From assembly GCF_918741295.1 (NCBI RefSeq), contig NZ_CAKKNB010000004.1, positions 607,830 through 671,829 of the forward strand: a stretch of 64,000 nucleotides of DNA. The letters run 5' to 3'. The translations under genes and the position numbers were made by a program. Positions 44,847 through 53,500 of the stretch are shown here, piece by piece (the stretch's first letter is position 1; each line of letters starts with the position of its first letter). Below the pieces are notes generated by a model. It did not search any database. It was not told the origin of the DNA and worked only from the letters and a program-made list of their open reading frames with translations. Origin of the DNA: Aquabacterium sp. CECT 9606 (GTDB lineage Bacteria; Pseudomonadota; Gammaproteobacteria; Burkholderiales; Burkholderiaceae_C).

Positions 44847-45258
44847 TCTCAGGCACGCTGGCCAGCGCTTTTGACAGCGGACAGTTTTCCTTGGCCGCCT
44901 GGGCGATTTTCTGAAAAGCTTCCTCGTCCAAACCAGGCACCACGGCGGTCAGCTGCAGCGCAATGCGGTCAATCAAGAAGCCGTCGCCTTGCACCTTCAA
45001 GTGCACATTGGCCTGGGTGTCCACCTGGGTGGTGGCAAATCCGGCTTTGTCGCAGGCGAATGAAAACGCCATGGTGAAGCAAGCGGCGTGGGCGGCGCCC
45101 AGCAGTTCCTCGGGGTTGGTGCCGGTGCGGTCATCGCCAAACCGGCTGGCAAATCCGTAGGGGTAGTCTTTCAAGGCACTGGTCTGCGGGGTGCTGATCT
45201 TGCCCAAACCTTCCTTGCCCCGGCCTTCCCAATGAACATTGGCGGTCTTGTCTGACAT
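44818..45258 (-). CDS. OsmC/Ohr-family peroxiredoxin
   Basis: A 146-residue thiol peroxidase-fold protein. The two catalytic cysteines are in HAACFTMAFSFACDKAGF (first) and AKENCPLSKALASVP (second), the OsmC arrangement. The N-terminal strand region is ANVHWEGRGKEGLGKIST, typical for the OsmC branch rather than Ohr. It should reduce organic or lipid hydroperoxides in the cytoplasm. ATG 45258 follows AGGAGAAACGCC on the minus strand. Confidence 0.93.
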   Translation of the reverse strand: MSDKTANVHWEGRGKEGLGKISTPQTSALKDYPYGFASRFGDDRTGTNPEELLGAAHAACFTMAFSFACDKAGFATTQVDTQANVHLKVQGDGFLIDRIALQLTAVVPGLDEEAFQKIAQAAKENCPLSKALASVPEITLKATLAH

Positions 45259-45377
45259 GGCGTTTCTCCTGTGATGGGTGGTGGATGTAGCAGTAGAAGC
45301 CGGACCAGTCTATCTACTTCGCCCTGGGCGTGTTCAGGGTGTGGTCAGGCTGGCTGAGGCGGCTGGCGTCCTCCAGA

Positions 45378-46088
45378 CTACATCGCCAGGGGGCTGTTGG
45401 CGTCATTCAACTTGGCGTACGCGGCCAGCGCCGGAATGGGCAGGTCGATGCACGCCACGGACATGTGGCAAGGCTGCGCGTCGACGTTGATGACGGTGTC
45501 TTGAGCCCATGCGCCAATCCCCGCTTCAAACTCCTGGGGCTCGATGGACAGGCCGCTGCCCAGGGCTTTCAGGCAGGCTTCCTTGCGCGTCCAGCAGCGG
45601 AAGAAAACTTCCAGCCGCTGCGGCGGTGTCGTTTGCAGAAAAGCCGCGTACTCGGCCGCCGTGAAGTTTTTCCGGGCCAGCAGGTCGGCGTCGTCCATGG
45701 GCGTCAGCAACTCGATGTCGACGCCGATGGGGCCGTGGCGAGAAACCCCGATCAAGGCCCACCCTGCGCTGTGGCTCATGTTGAAGTGCAGTCCGCCGCC
45801 ATTCAACAGGCGGGGTTTGCCATGCACGCCAGTGGTGAACGCCAGCGTGGCGGCATCAATCCCCAAGGTCTGGCCCAGAACCTGACGCAAGGCGATGTGG
45901 CTGGCGCGGTAACGGCGCGCATGGATTTCAAATCGGAAGCGGTCGGCACGTGCCAGTTCTTCGGCACTTAGCACCGATGGGTCGGCCGTGGCGGGTGGGC
46001 CGGCATCCAGGTCGACCAGCCACCACAGCAAGGCGCCATCGGCGGTTGATCCCGAGGTGGAGGCCGGAGGTTTGGACATATGATTCAT
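45378..46088 (-). CDS. 4'-phosphopantetheinyl transferase (Sfp type)
   Basis: A 236-residue enzyme that transfers the phosphopantetheine arm of CoA to carrier-protein serines. The Mg/CoA-binding blocks are intact: GKPRLLNGGGLHFNMSHSAGWALIGVSR, IGVDIELL, and FFRCWTRKEACLKALGSGLS. Length and motifs are those of the Sfp group that serves NRPS and PKS systems rather than AcpS. It starts at ATG 46088 (or 46079). The giant NRPS-PKS gene begins 17 kb away and is the obvious client, because four carrier domains there need activation. It is divergent from the CocE-type gene across 28 bases. Confidence 0.92.
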   Translation of the reverse strand: MNHMSKPPASTSGSTADGALLWWLVDLDAGPPATADPSVLSAEELARADRFRFEIHARRYRASHIALRQVLGQTLGIDAATLAFTTGVHGKPRLLNGGGLHFNMSHSAGWALIGVSRHGPIGVDIELLTPMDDADLLARKNFTAAEYAAFLQTTPPQRLEVFFRCWTRKEACLKALGSGLSIEPQEFEAGIGAWAQDTVINVDAQPCHMSVACIDLPIPALAAYAKLNDANSPLAM

Positions 46089-46116
46089 CACAGTCCTGAA
46101 TGTAATCGGAGGTAGC

Positions 46117-48009
46117 GTGGGCTCCAGCGATGTGTTTGTGCAGCGGCCCAGGCGGGCTTGGAAACGTTGGGTTCTTGCTTTGCTGGTGCTGTTGGCCGGG
46201 TTGGTGGGCACGGCTTGGGCTTTGCGTGAACAGATTCCACCGCTTTGGGAGCAGCGCGCGCGCCTGCTGCTGCAGGGCATTGAGGCCGACGATTCCATCC
46301 GCATCACCATGCCCGATGGCACCCGCCTGGCGGCCAGCCTGTACAGGCCGCGGGGGGCTGATGGCCCATTGCCCACGATTCTGGTGCGCGAGCCCTATGG
46401 GCGGCTTCACCATGGCGAGGCCCTGCGCTCGGCCAGTCTGGCCAAGTTTGGCTACGCCGTGCTGGTGCAAGACTTGCGCGGCAAGTTCGACTCCGAGGGG
46501 CAGTTCGCCACCTGGGAGATGGCGACCGACGACGGCGTGGCGACCCTGGACTGGATCATCAAGCAGCCCTGGTCCAACGGCAAGGTGGGCACCTATGGTT
46601 GCTCGGCGCTGGGCGAGGTCCAGTACTCGCTGGCGCGGGCCCGTCATCCGGCGCACAAGGTGATGATCGCCTCGGGCGCGGGGGGCGGCATCGGTTCGGC
46701 CATGGGCAGCCGCGAGGCATTTGGCTGGTTCGAAGGCGGGATCTTTCAACTGGCCGGAGGCTTTGGCTGGTTTCAAGAGAACGGTAACCGCGACAAGAAT
46801 GCCCCCGTGGCTTCGCAAGTGGACCACGCGGCCGCTTTGCTCAGCCTGCCCTTGATCGACATGCTGCGGCGCGTGCAGCCCGGCGCCAACGGCTTCGAAG
46901 ATTTCCTGACCATTCCCCTGGGCGACCCCCGCTGGGAGCGCAACGACTTCGTGAGCGAAGGCGATCACCTGACAACGCCAGCCCTGGTCATCAATACCTG
47001 GGGCGATCAGACGCTGCAAGCCACCTTGGACCTGGTCGCGTTCACGAAGGCGGGGCAACCAGCGTCGCAGGTGCCGCCGCAGCATGTGATCATCGCGCCG
47101 GGCAACCATTGCGAGCACTTGTCGCTTGCCGACAGTGACCGGTTTGGCGAGGTCGAAGTCCACAACACCACGCAACCCTACACCTTGTGGTTCAGGCGCT
47201 TGTTCGACCACTACCTCAAAGGCGAGGGGCCGGGCCTGTCCGATCTGCCGCCCTACCTGTACTACGTCGTGGGCGAGAACCGCTGGTTGGAAGCCAAGCA
47301 GTGGCCGCCTGAGCAAGCCCAGATTCAACGCTGGTTTTTGAGCGGGCAGGGACACGCCAATTCGGTGAAGGGCGATGGGGCGTTGCTGCCCGAGGCGGCC
47401 GCAGCCTCGGCCCCCGAGTCTGCCGATCAATACCGCTATGACCCGGCCAAGCCCGTGCCATCGCGTGGTGGCCCGATCTGCTGCACTGGCAATCCGCAAG
47501 ACAAGGCCGGCCTGGTGAACCAGCGCGATGTGGAGTCGCGCGACGATGTGCTGGTCTACACCTCGGCCCCGCTGGCCAAGCCGATGCGCATCGCTGGTCC
47601 CTTGAACGCTCGTCTGGTCGTGTCGTCGTCGGCGCTGGACACCGACTTCGTGGCGCGCCTGGTGCATGTGCGGCCCGATGGCACGGCCACCAACATCCAG
47701 GAGGGGGCCTTGCGCGCCCGTTACCGTGAGGGGCTCACGCGTCCGGCCCTGATGAAGCCAGGGCAACGCTATGAGTTGACGGTGCGCATGCGCTCCATGG
47801 CCTACCTGATTCCCCAGGGCCACCGCATCCGGCTGGACATCACCAGCAGCAGTTTTCCGCGATTGGAGCGAAATTTGAACACCGGGGGCCGAAATTATGA
47901 CGAGTCGGTGGGCGTGGTGGCGGTGAACACCGTGCACCATGGCGGGACTGCGCCGTCCTTTGTCGAGCTGCCCGTGCTGGACACACCAGACATCGTGGAA
48001 GGGAAGTAA
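46117..48009 (+). CDS. CocE/NonD-family alpha/beta-hydrolase
   Basis: A 630-residue X-Pro dipeptidyl-peptidase-like hydrolase. A membrane helix near the N-terminus (VLALLVLLAGLVGTAWAL) suggests anchoring or export. The nucleophile elbow is YGCSALGEVQYS (Gly-x-Ser pattern), the domain continues with IAPGNHCEH (candidate catalytic His), and the C-terminal jelly-roll domain runs from about residue 470 (PLNARLVVSSSALDTDFVARLVHVRPDGTATN). It starts at GTG 46117 behind GGAGG. The family acts on esters, acyl-amides and beta-lactam-like bonds. It is 3 bases upstream of the cupin-like gene and near the NRPS, so a tailoring or self-protection role is possible but inferred. Confidence 0.85.
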   Translation: MGSSDVFVQRPRRAWKRWVLALLVLLAGLVGTAWALREQIPPLWEQRARLLLQGIEADDSIRITMPDGTRLAASLYRPRGADGPLPTILVREPYGRLHHGEALRSASLAKFGYAVLVQDLRGKFDSEGQFATWEMATDDGVATLDWIIKQPWSNGKVGTYGCSALGEVQYSLARARHPAHKVMIASGAGGGIGSAMGSREAFGWFEGGIFQLAGGFGWFQENGNRDKNAPVASQVDHAAALLSLPLIDMLRRVQPGANGFEDFLTIPLGDPRWERNDFVSEGDHLTTPALVINTWGDQTLQATLDLVAFTKAGQPASQVPPQHVIIAPGNHCEHLSLADSDRFGEVEVHNTTQPYTLWFRRLFDHYLKGEGPGLSDLPPYLYYVVGENRWLEAKQWPPEQAQIQRWFLSGQGHANSVKGDGALLPEAAAASAPESADQYRYDPAKPVPSRGGPICCTGNPQDKAGLVNQRDVESRDDVLVYTSAPLAKPMRIAGPLNARLVVSSSALDTDFVARLVHVRPDGTATNIQEGALRARYREGLTRPALMKPGQRYELTVRMRSMAYLIPQGHRIRLDITSSSFPRLERNLNTGGRNYDESVGVVAVNTVHHGGTAPSFVELPVLDTPDIVEGK

Positions 48010-48012
48010 GCC

Positions 48013-48903
48013 ATGTTGAAATGTTTTGACGACACCTGCGATCCAAGCCTGATGGACCTGCAGCCTTTCATGTTCCAGCACAAGCTGGTGGGCCACCCGG
48101 CCTTGAGCATGGAGAACCTGCGCCGCGCCATCCCTGCGCTGCCCGCGGACCATGTCAAGTATTCCAAAGGTTTGCTCAAGAATGGTGATGACTTCGAGAA
48201 CGCGTCCGTCCAGCAGCGCAACGGTCTGTCGCTGGAGGAAACCATCGAATCGATCCGGACCTCGGACTCGTACATCATGGTGCGTTCGCCGCAGGTCGAT
48301 GACTCCTTCGGGCCTTTGTTCCGCGATCTGAGTGCCGACGTCGAGGCCTTGCTGCGCCAGCAGTTGGGAGATCGTCCGGGCTTGCTGATCGCGCCCCGGC
48401 TGTACCTGTTCATCGCCTCACCCAACAGCCACACGCCTTTCCACATCGATCGCAACTCGACCATGCTGATGCAGTTTCGCGGCAGCAAGGAGATGGTGAT
48501 CTTCCCGCCGTGGGAACCCAAGGTGGTGGCCGATGCCGACCGCGAGGCTTACGCCGCTTACGTGAACACCAAACTGCCCTGGTCGCCCGACAAGGACGTG
48601 TACGCCAGGCGCTTTGACTTCAGGCCAGGCAACGGGCTGCACATCCCTTTCATGGCCGGCCACTATGTGCGCAATGGCAGCGAAGATGTTTCCATCTCCA
48701 TGTCCATCATCTTCAACACGCCGCGCACTTACGGGCAGCTCAATGCCCTGCAGTTCAACCACCAGTTGCGTGGTTTGATGCGGCCCGTGGGGCTGTCACC
48801 CAATCCGGTGGGCCAGGCCGACTGGCGCGATTCGGCCAAGTCGAACCTTTGGCGTGCGCAGATGCGCATACGCCGCTCTCTGGGCATGCCCGATTACTAC
48901 TGA
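48013..48903 (+). CDS. Cupin-like (JmjC-type) Fe(II)/2-oxoglutarate oxygenase candidate
   Basis: A 296-residue protein with a JmjC/cupin-8-like core. An HxD metal pair occurs in HTPFHIDRNSTM near residue 140, followed by the sheet segment LMQFRGSKEMVIFPPW and a distal His in PFMAGHYVRNGSEDVSISMSIIFNTP. This is the facial triad layout of Fe(II)-dependent oxygenases. It follows the CocE-type gene by 3 bases and converges with the hydrolase gene at 48897, overlapping by 7 bases. It could hydroxylate the NRPS product or a precursor; substrate unknown. Confidence 0.75.
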   Translation: MLKCFDDTCDPSLMDLQPFMFQHKLVGHPALSMENLRRAIPALPADHVKYSKGLLKNGDDFENASVQQRNGLSLEETIESIRTSDSYIMVRSPQVDDSFGPLFRDLSADVEALLRQQLGDRPGLLIAPRLYLFIASPNSHTPFHIDRNSTMLMQFRGSKEMVIFPPWEPKVVADADREAYAAYVNTKLPWSPDKDVYARRFDFRPGNGLHIPFMAGHYVRNGSEDVSISMSIIFNTPRTYGQLNALQFNHQLRGLMRPVGLSPNPVGQADWRDSAKSNLWRAQMRIRRSLGMPDYY

Positions 48904-49760
48904 TTGAGCAGGCGTTCTTTCAGCCAGCGGTCCACGTCGCGGATGAAGGCTTGCTGCGCTGGCTGGCGGGTGAGCAAGTGGTCGCTCAAGGCCAATTGTT
49001 CAAAGGCCACCCGCTGCACAAAGGCTTCGCCCTTGAACATGTCGTGGAACTGGCCCCGGTAGGCGTACCACTCGGGCTCGCCACCGCTGTAGTAGAAGAA
49101 CAGCTCCACGCCTTGGTCGACCAGGGTGCGAAAGCGCTGGGTGTATTCCTCGCGCGAGGTGACGGGCGCCGAGGTCAGGCCTTCGTAGGCGCTCACTGGC
49201 GCGCGGCTGCCGCCTTTGTCTTGGTCAGGCTTGGCCTCAGGCGGGCGCACCTTGGCGATGAGCCGCCGTGCAATCCCTTTGACGCCTGCACGGCGCAGCC
49301 GGTAGGCCAGCTTGTGGAGCTTGGACAAGTGCGTGGGGAAGGCGTAGAAATCCCACAGCACGGCACCGCGCAGACGTGGATCGGCCAGGGCGGTGAGGTG
49401 GGCCACTTCGGCGCCCGAACAAAAGCCCACCATGAAGAAGCGATCGCAGCCCAGCCGGGCTTGGGCTTCGTCCATGGCGGCACGCGTGTCGGCCACCCAT
49501 TGCTCAACCATGGGCAGGGAGCTGGTCGCGCGGCGGCTGTCGCCCAGGCCACTCATGTCGAAGCGGATGCTGGGGATGCCCATCTTGGCGAAGTGCCTGG
49601 CCAGGTGCACGTTCATGCGGTGCGGGCCAGAGCGCGGGATGACGCCGGAATTGGTCAACACCGCGCACCAGCCTGGCTTGCGTGTGCCGCTGCTGGCTTG
49701 GGTGATGGTGGCGACGATGTGCTGCTCGGCGCCCAGGATCAGGGAATGTTCTTGGGTCAT
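48897..49760 (-). CDS. Alpha/beta-hydrolase resembling exosortase-associated hydrolase 1
   Basis: A 287-residue alpha/beta-hydrolase-fold protein in the NRPS operon, third in order after the megasynthase. The fold is shown by CAVLTNSGVIPRSGPHRM, IRFDMSGLGDSRR and the nucleophile-elbow region FMVGFCSGAEVAHLTAL. The elbow reads Gly-Phe-Cys-Ser-Gly, so the usual Ser position is Cys. This resembles the hydrolase-1 family found next to exosortase and NRPS-like genes (from memory). It starts at ATG 49760, 3 bases after the neighbouring hydrolase. Possible release, editing or acyl-transfer enzyme for the thioesterase-less NRPS. Confidence 0.8.
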   Translation of the reverse strand: MTQEHSLILGAEQHIVATITQASSGTRKPGWCAVLTNSGVIPRSGPHRMNVHLARHFAKMGIPSIRFDMSGLGDSRRATSSLPMVEQWVADTRAAMDEAQARLGCDRFFMVGFCSGAEVAHLTALADPRLRGAVLWDFYAFPTHLSKLHKLAYRLRRAGVKGIARRLIAKVRPPEAKPDQDKGGSRAPVSAYEGLTSAPVTSREEYTQRFRTLVDQGVELFFYYSGGEPEWYAYRGQFHDMFKGEAFVQRVAFEQLALSDHLLTRQPAQQAFIRDVDRWLKERLLNQ

Positions 49761-49763
49761 GGC

Positions 49764-50591
49764 TCAGTCCAGTGCGGCCAGCATGAGGCGCAAGGCATCG
49801 GGCGGCACGATGGCCGTGCCCAAGGCCTGGCTGGACAGCCAGTTGGTGCGGGTCTCGACCGTGTGCAGGTGCAGGTGGTCGCTGCTGATGGGGGGCAGGG
49901 CCTGTCGCTGTTCGGCATGCAGGGCGCAGGTCAGGGTCATGCCCCGACGCAGGGCGGGTGCCAGTTGCAACTCGGAGACATCAGTCAACTCGGCCACCAG
50001 GCGCGGGCCCATGGCAAAGCCCAGGACATCACCGGGTGCCTGGGGTTCGCTCACGCGGCCTTGCCGCAGCAACTGCGGCCAGGGGTAGCCAAACTCGCGC
50101 GACAGCTCGGCGCGGTGGCCGTCGTACAGGTTTTGCAGGTAGGCGGGGCCGTCGATGACGGGTTCCCAAAGCACCACATGCCTGGGCAGGGGGGCCGCTC
50201 GGACCGAGGCGCGCAAGGCCAGGTTGGCACCCAGGCCCATGCCAAACCATCGGATGGGGCCGCCGCTCTGGGCCTGCAAATGAGCGTGCAAACAGGCGTG
50301 TGCGGCCAGGGTGTCTTCAACCCAGTCGCTCAAGGCCTGGTCTTGCTCCTCGCCGGGTGAGTCGGCCGTGCCGTGGTAATCGAACCGCAGCACGTCGCAA
50401 CCTTGGCGCGATAGGCGTTCCGACAGCACGCGGAACATGGCTGCGGTGCGCGTGGCTTCCTGCCCCCATGGGCGGCACAGCAGGAAGGCGCCCCGGTGGG
50501 CGACTTGCGTGCTGGCTTTCTGGAGCACGCCCATGCAGGGGCGCGAGGGGGATCCGAATGAGCTGACCGAAATGTCCATGCCTTGCGTCAT
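49764..50591 (-). CDS. Alpha/beta-hydrolase-like protein lacking the nucleophile Ser
   Basis: A 275-residue alpha/beta-hydrolase-fold protein directly behind the NRPS, its ATG overlapping the NRPS stop by 4 bases, so it is translationally coupled. Segments FLLCRPWGQEATR and LRFDYHGTADSPGEEQD fit the fold. The nucleophile elbow reads FGMGLGANLAL, with Gly where Ser is expected, so it is unlikely to be a classical serine hydrolase. The same oddity occurs in exosortase-associated hydrolase 2 (from memory). It may be a binding partner of the next gene's product or a carrier-domain interacting protein. Confidence 0.8.
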   Translation of the reverse strand: MTQGMDISVSSFGSPSRPCMGVLQKASTQVAHRGAFLLCRPWGQEATRTAAMFRVLSERLSRQGCDVLRFDYHGTADSPGEEQDQALSDWVEDTLAAHACLHAHLQAQSGGPIRWFGMGLGANLALRASVRAAPLPRHVVLWEPVIDGPAYLQNLYDGHRAELSREFGYPWPQLLRQGRVSEPQAPGDVLGFAMGPRLVAELTDVSELQLAPALRRGMTLTCALHAEQRQALPPISSDHLHLHTVETRTNWLSSQALGTAIVPPDALRLMLAALD

Positions 50592-53500
50592 GCGCGCCTG
50601 ACCAATCCGACAATGCGTTGCATCAGGCTGCCCGAGGAGGGTGTGGCAGCCGGTGGGGTGGCAGGGGCGCTGTGGACCGTGTCTGCGTCGTACACCACGG
50701 CCAACTGGGCCAGGGTGTCAAACACATAGCGCTGCGGAGAAATGCGCTTGCCCAAAGTTTGTTCGATTTTTTGAACTGCTTGCATGACTTGCAATGAGGT
50801 GCCACCCAGGTCAAAGAAGTTGTCGTGCAGGCTGATGTTCTTCAAGCCCAGGATGTCTTCCCAGACCTTGGCGATGAGTTGCTCGGTGGACGTGCCCGGG
50901 TTGGCCGAAGCCGCCCGGCGCGTGCCCACAGGTTCGATCTGCTCTTCCAGGCTTTGCAGCCGCCCATCGCTGCGCCAGCGCGCGGGCACGCCGGTGTGGC
51001 TGTCCTTGCCCAGCGTCAAGCGCAGAAGGCCGGCGGCACCCAAGGGCAACAGGGTTTGATGGTCTTGTTCGTCAACGACCGACAAGGCGCCGGCCAGCAA
51101 GGGGCGTCCCATCACGCCCGAATCGTTCCGGCTGGTGAGCAGCTCGGCCGTGACGGGCAGGCCCAGCGGCGAGGGGCGGTGGCAAGACAGCACGGTGCAA
51201 CCCGCGTCGAGCAGGGCCTTGACCAGGTCGGGCGTTGACTCCGTGGCTTGCAGCCAGGCGGTCAGTGAGAGCGTGGCACCTTGGCGCGCGGCCAGGATGC
51301 GCCGCCAGGTGTTGGCGGGCGCGTCCAGCTGGCCGATGGACTGGGACTTGATCAGCTTGATGAGGTGCAGGCCATCCTGCGATTGCGGGCCCGCGACGAT
51401 CAGCAGGCAGGCTTGGGCGATCCAGGTTTGCAGGGCCTGCAGCAACATGGAAGGCGCCGTGGCGGCGTCTTCCAGCACCATGACCTGGTCGGACGGCAGC
51501 ACTTGGCTGTGCTGCGACAGGGCGGCGCACAAGGTGGACAAGCTTGCCTTGCTCACGGCCATGGAGGGGGTCGTGGGCGTGGCGACTGCCGGGCTTGCGC
51601 TAGCGTGGATGCGTGCGCCCAGCAAAGTGCGCGTGTCGACCCAGGGCAATGGGCCTGCGTCTGCGGATTGCTCGCTGACAAGCACCGCGTGGTCGGCATG
51701 GCTGGGCAGCATGGCGCCCAGCAGCACCTGCGCTTCGCAACGCAGCGCGGCCACGCCCGCCACGAGCCTGACCACGGGATCGGTGGTGTGGACCACCACG
51801 GTGTCACGCCCGCCGGTCAGGTGAGGGCGCAACAAGCCCTCGACCTGGTCGATGCGTTGGCCCAACTCTCCAAAGCTCAGGCTTTGATCGCCGATGCGCA
51901 GCGCCGGCCTGGCGGGATGGGCCTGGATGTGCGCGTTCATCACTTCGATGACGTCTACCGTGGCTGGCGTGGGCAGGGCAGCCTGGCTCAAGCGCTTGAG
52001 CTGATCCTGCTCGGCGGGGCTGGCGGCCAGCAATTGCCGAACGGGTTGGCGCGGATCGCGCACGATGTCACCCAGCAAGCTCAGGAAACGATCCCGCAGC
52101 GCGGCCACGGTGGCGGGCAGTAAGAGTTCGGCGTTGTATTGCAAGCCACCTTCGATGCCGCCTGGGATCTCGACCATCCACAAGTTCAGGTCTTCGGTGG
52201 CCCCTTTTTGCAGCAAGGGGATGCGTTCGTGGGCCAAGGGGCCCCAATGGGTCTGGCGCTGGCGGGCGTCCTGGAAGGAGAACATGACCTGGTACAGGCG
52301 CGTGGCCGCGCCGGCACGTTGGCCATCCAGCTCGCGCGCCAGCACTTCGAATGGCGCATCCTGGCTGGCGAAAGCGTCCACCATGGTCTGTCGCACCGAC
52401 TTGATCCAATCCAGGCAACTCAGGTTGGGGTTGACCGCCAGGCGGATCGGCAGCATGTTGTTGAAGAAGCCCATGATGCCTTCGAGCTCGGTGGCGGTGC
52501 GGCCACGCACGGGCATGCCGATGGCAGGCTGGCTGTCGCCCAACCACTGGGACATCAAGGCCGCGTAGACCGAAAGCATGACGATGCTGACGGTGCTGCC
52601 GGTTTGCTTGGCCACCTCGCGCACTTGCTCGACAAGGGCGTTGTCCATGTGCATCCACTCGGTCGAGCCCAGGCCATTGGTCGCCAATTGGCGGGGCACG
52701 TCGCCCACGGGTGCCTTGGGCAGGGGGCCCGTGGCGAACTGCTTGGTCCAGTAAGCGACCTGGTCCTTGAGCTCCTGGCTTTGCAGCCAGGCCTGGTGCC
52801 ACTCGGCGTAGTCGCCATAGGTGATTGGCAGGGGCGGCAAGGCAGGCTCTTGGCCTTGAAGGTAAGCCTCGTACAGCGCGGAGATCTCGGTGTAGAGGAT
52901 GTCGAACGACCAGCCATCCCACAAGACATGGTGCGTCATGAAGAACAGCGCATGTTGCTGTTCGCTCAGCTTGAACAGGCGCATCTTGAGCAGGGGCGCC
53001 TGGCCGAGGTCAAAGGTCTCGGCGGTGAGGGCATCCAGGCGCTGGGCCAACAGCGTTTCTTGCGCGGCGCCACTCAAATGGCTCAGGTCTTCCAGCGGCA
53101 GCAGGCTCACATCAACGTGGTCGGCGGTTTTCTGGATGTAATGATCGCCTTCGCGCACGATGGACGTGCGCAGCGCTGGTTGGCGGCGGACCATTTCCTG
53201 GAAAGCGCGGTTGAAAGCGGCCAAATCCATCGGGCCGGTGAGCCGATGGGCCGACGGTGCGTTGTAGACCACGCGGCCGGGTTGCATCTCCTCGATGAAG
53301 CGGATGCGCTCTTGCATCAGCGTCAAGGGAGCGGTGCCTTGCTGGGGCCGGTGCACGATGGGTGTCCGTTGGGCGGCGGGGTTGGCCATGCCGCTTTGCT
53401 GCTCGATGGCTCGTGCCAGCTTGGCAACCGAAGGTGCTTCGAACAAGTTGCGCAGGGTCAGCTGCAAACCCAGTTGCTTGTTGAGCTGGCCAATCACGCG

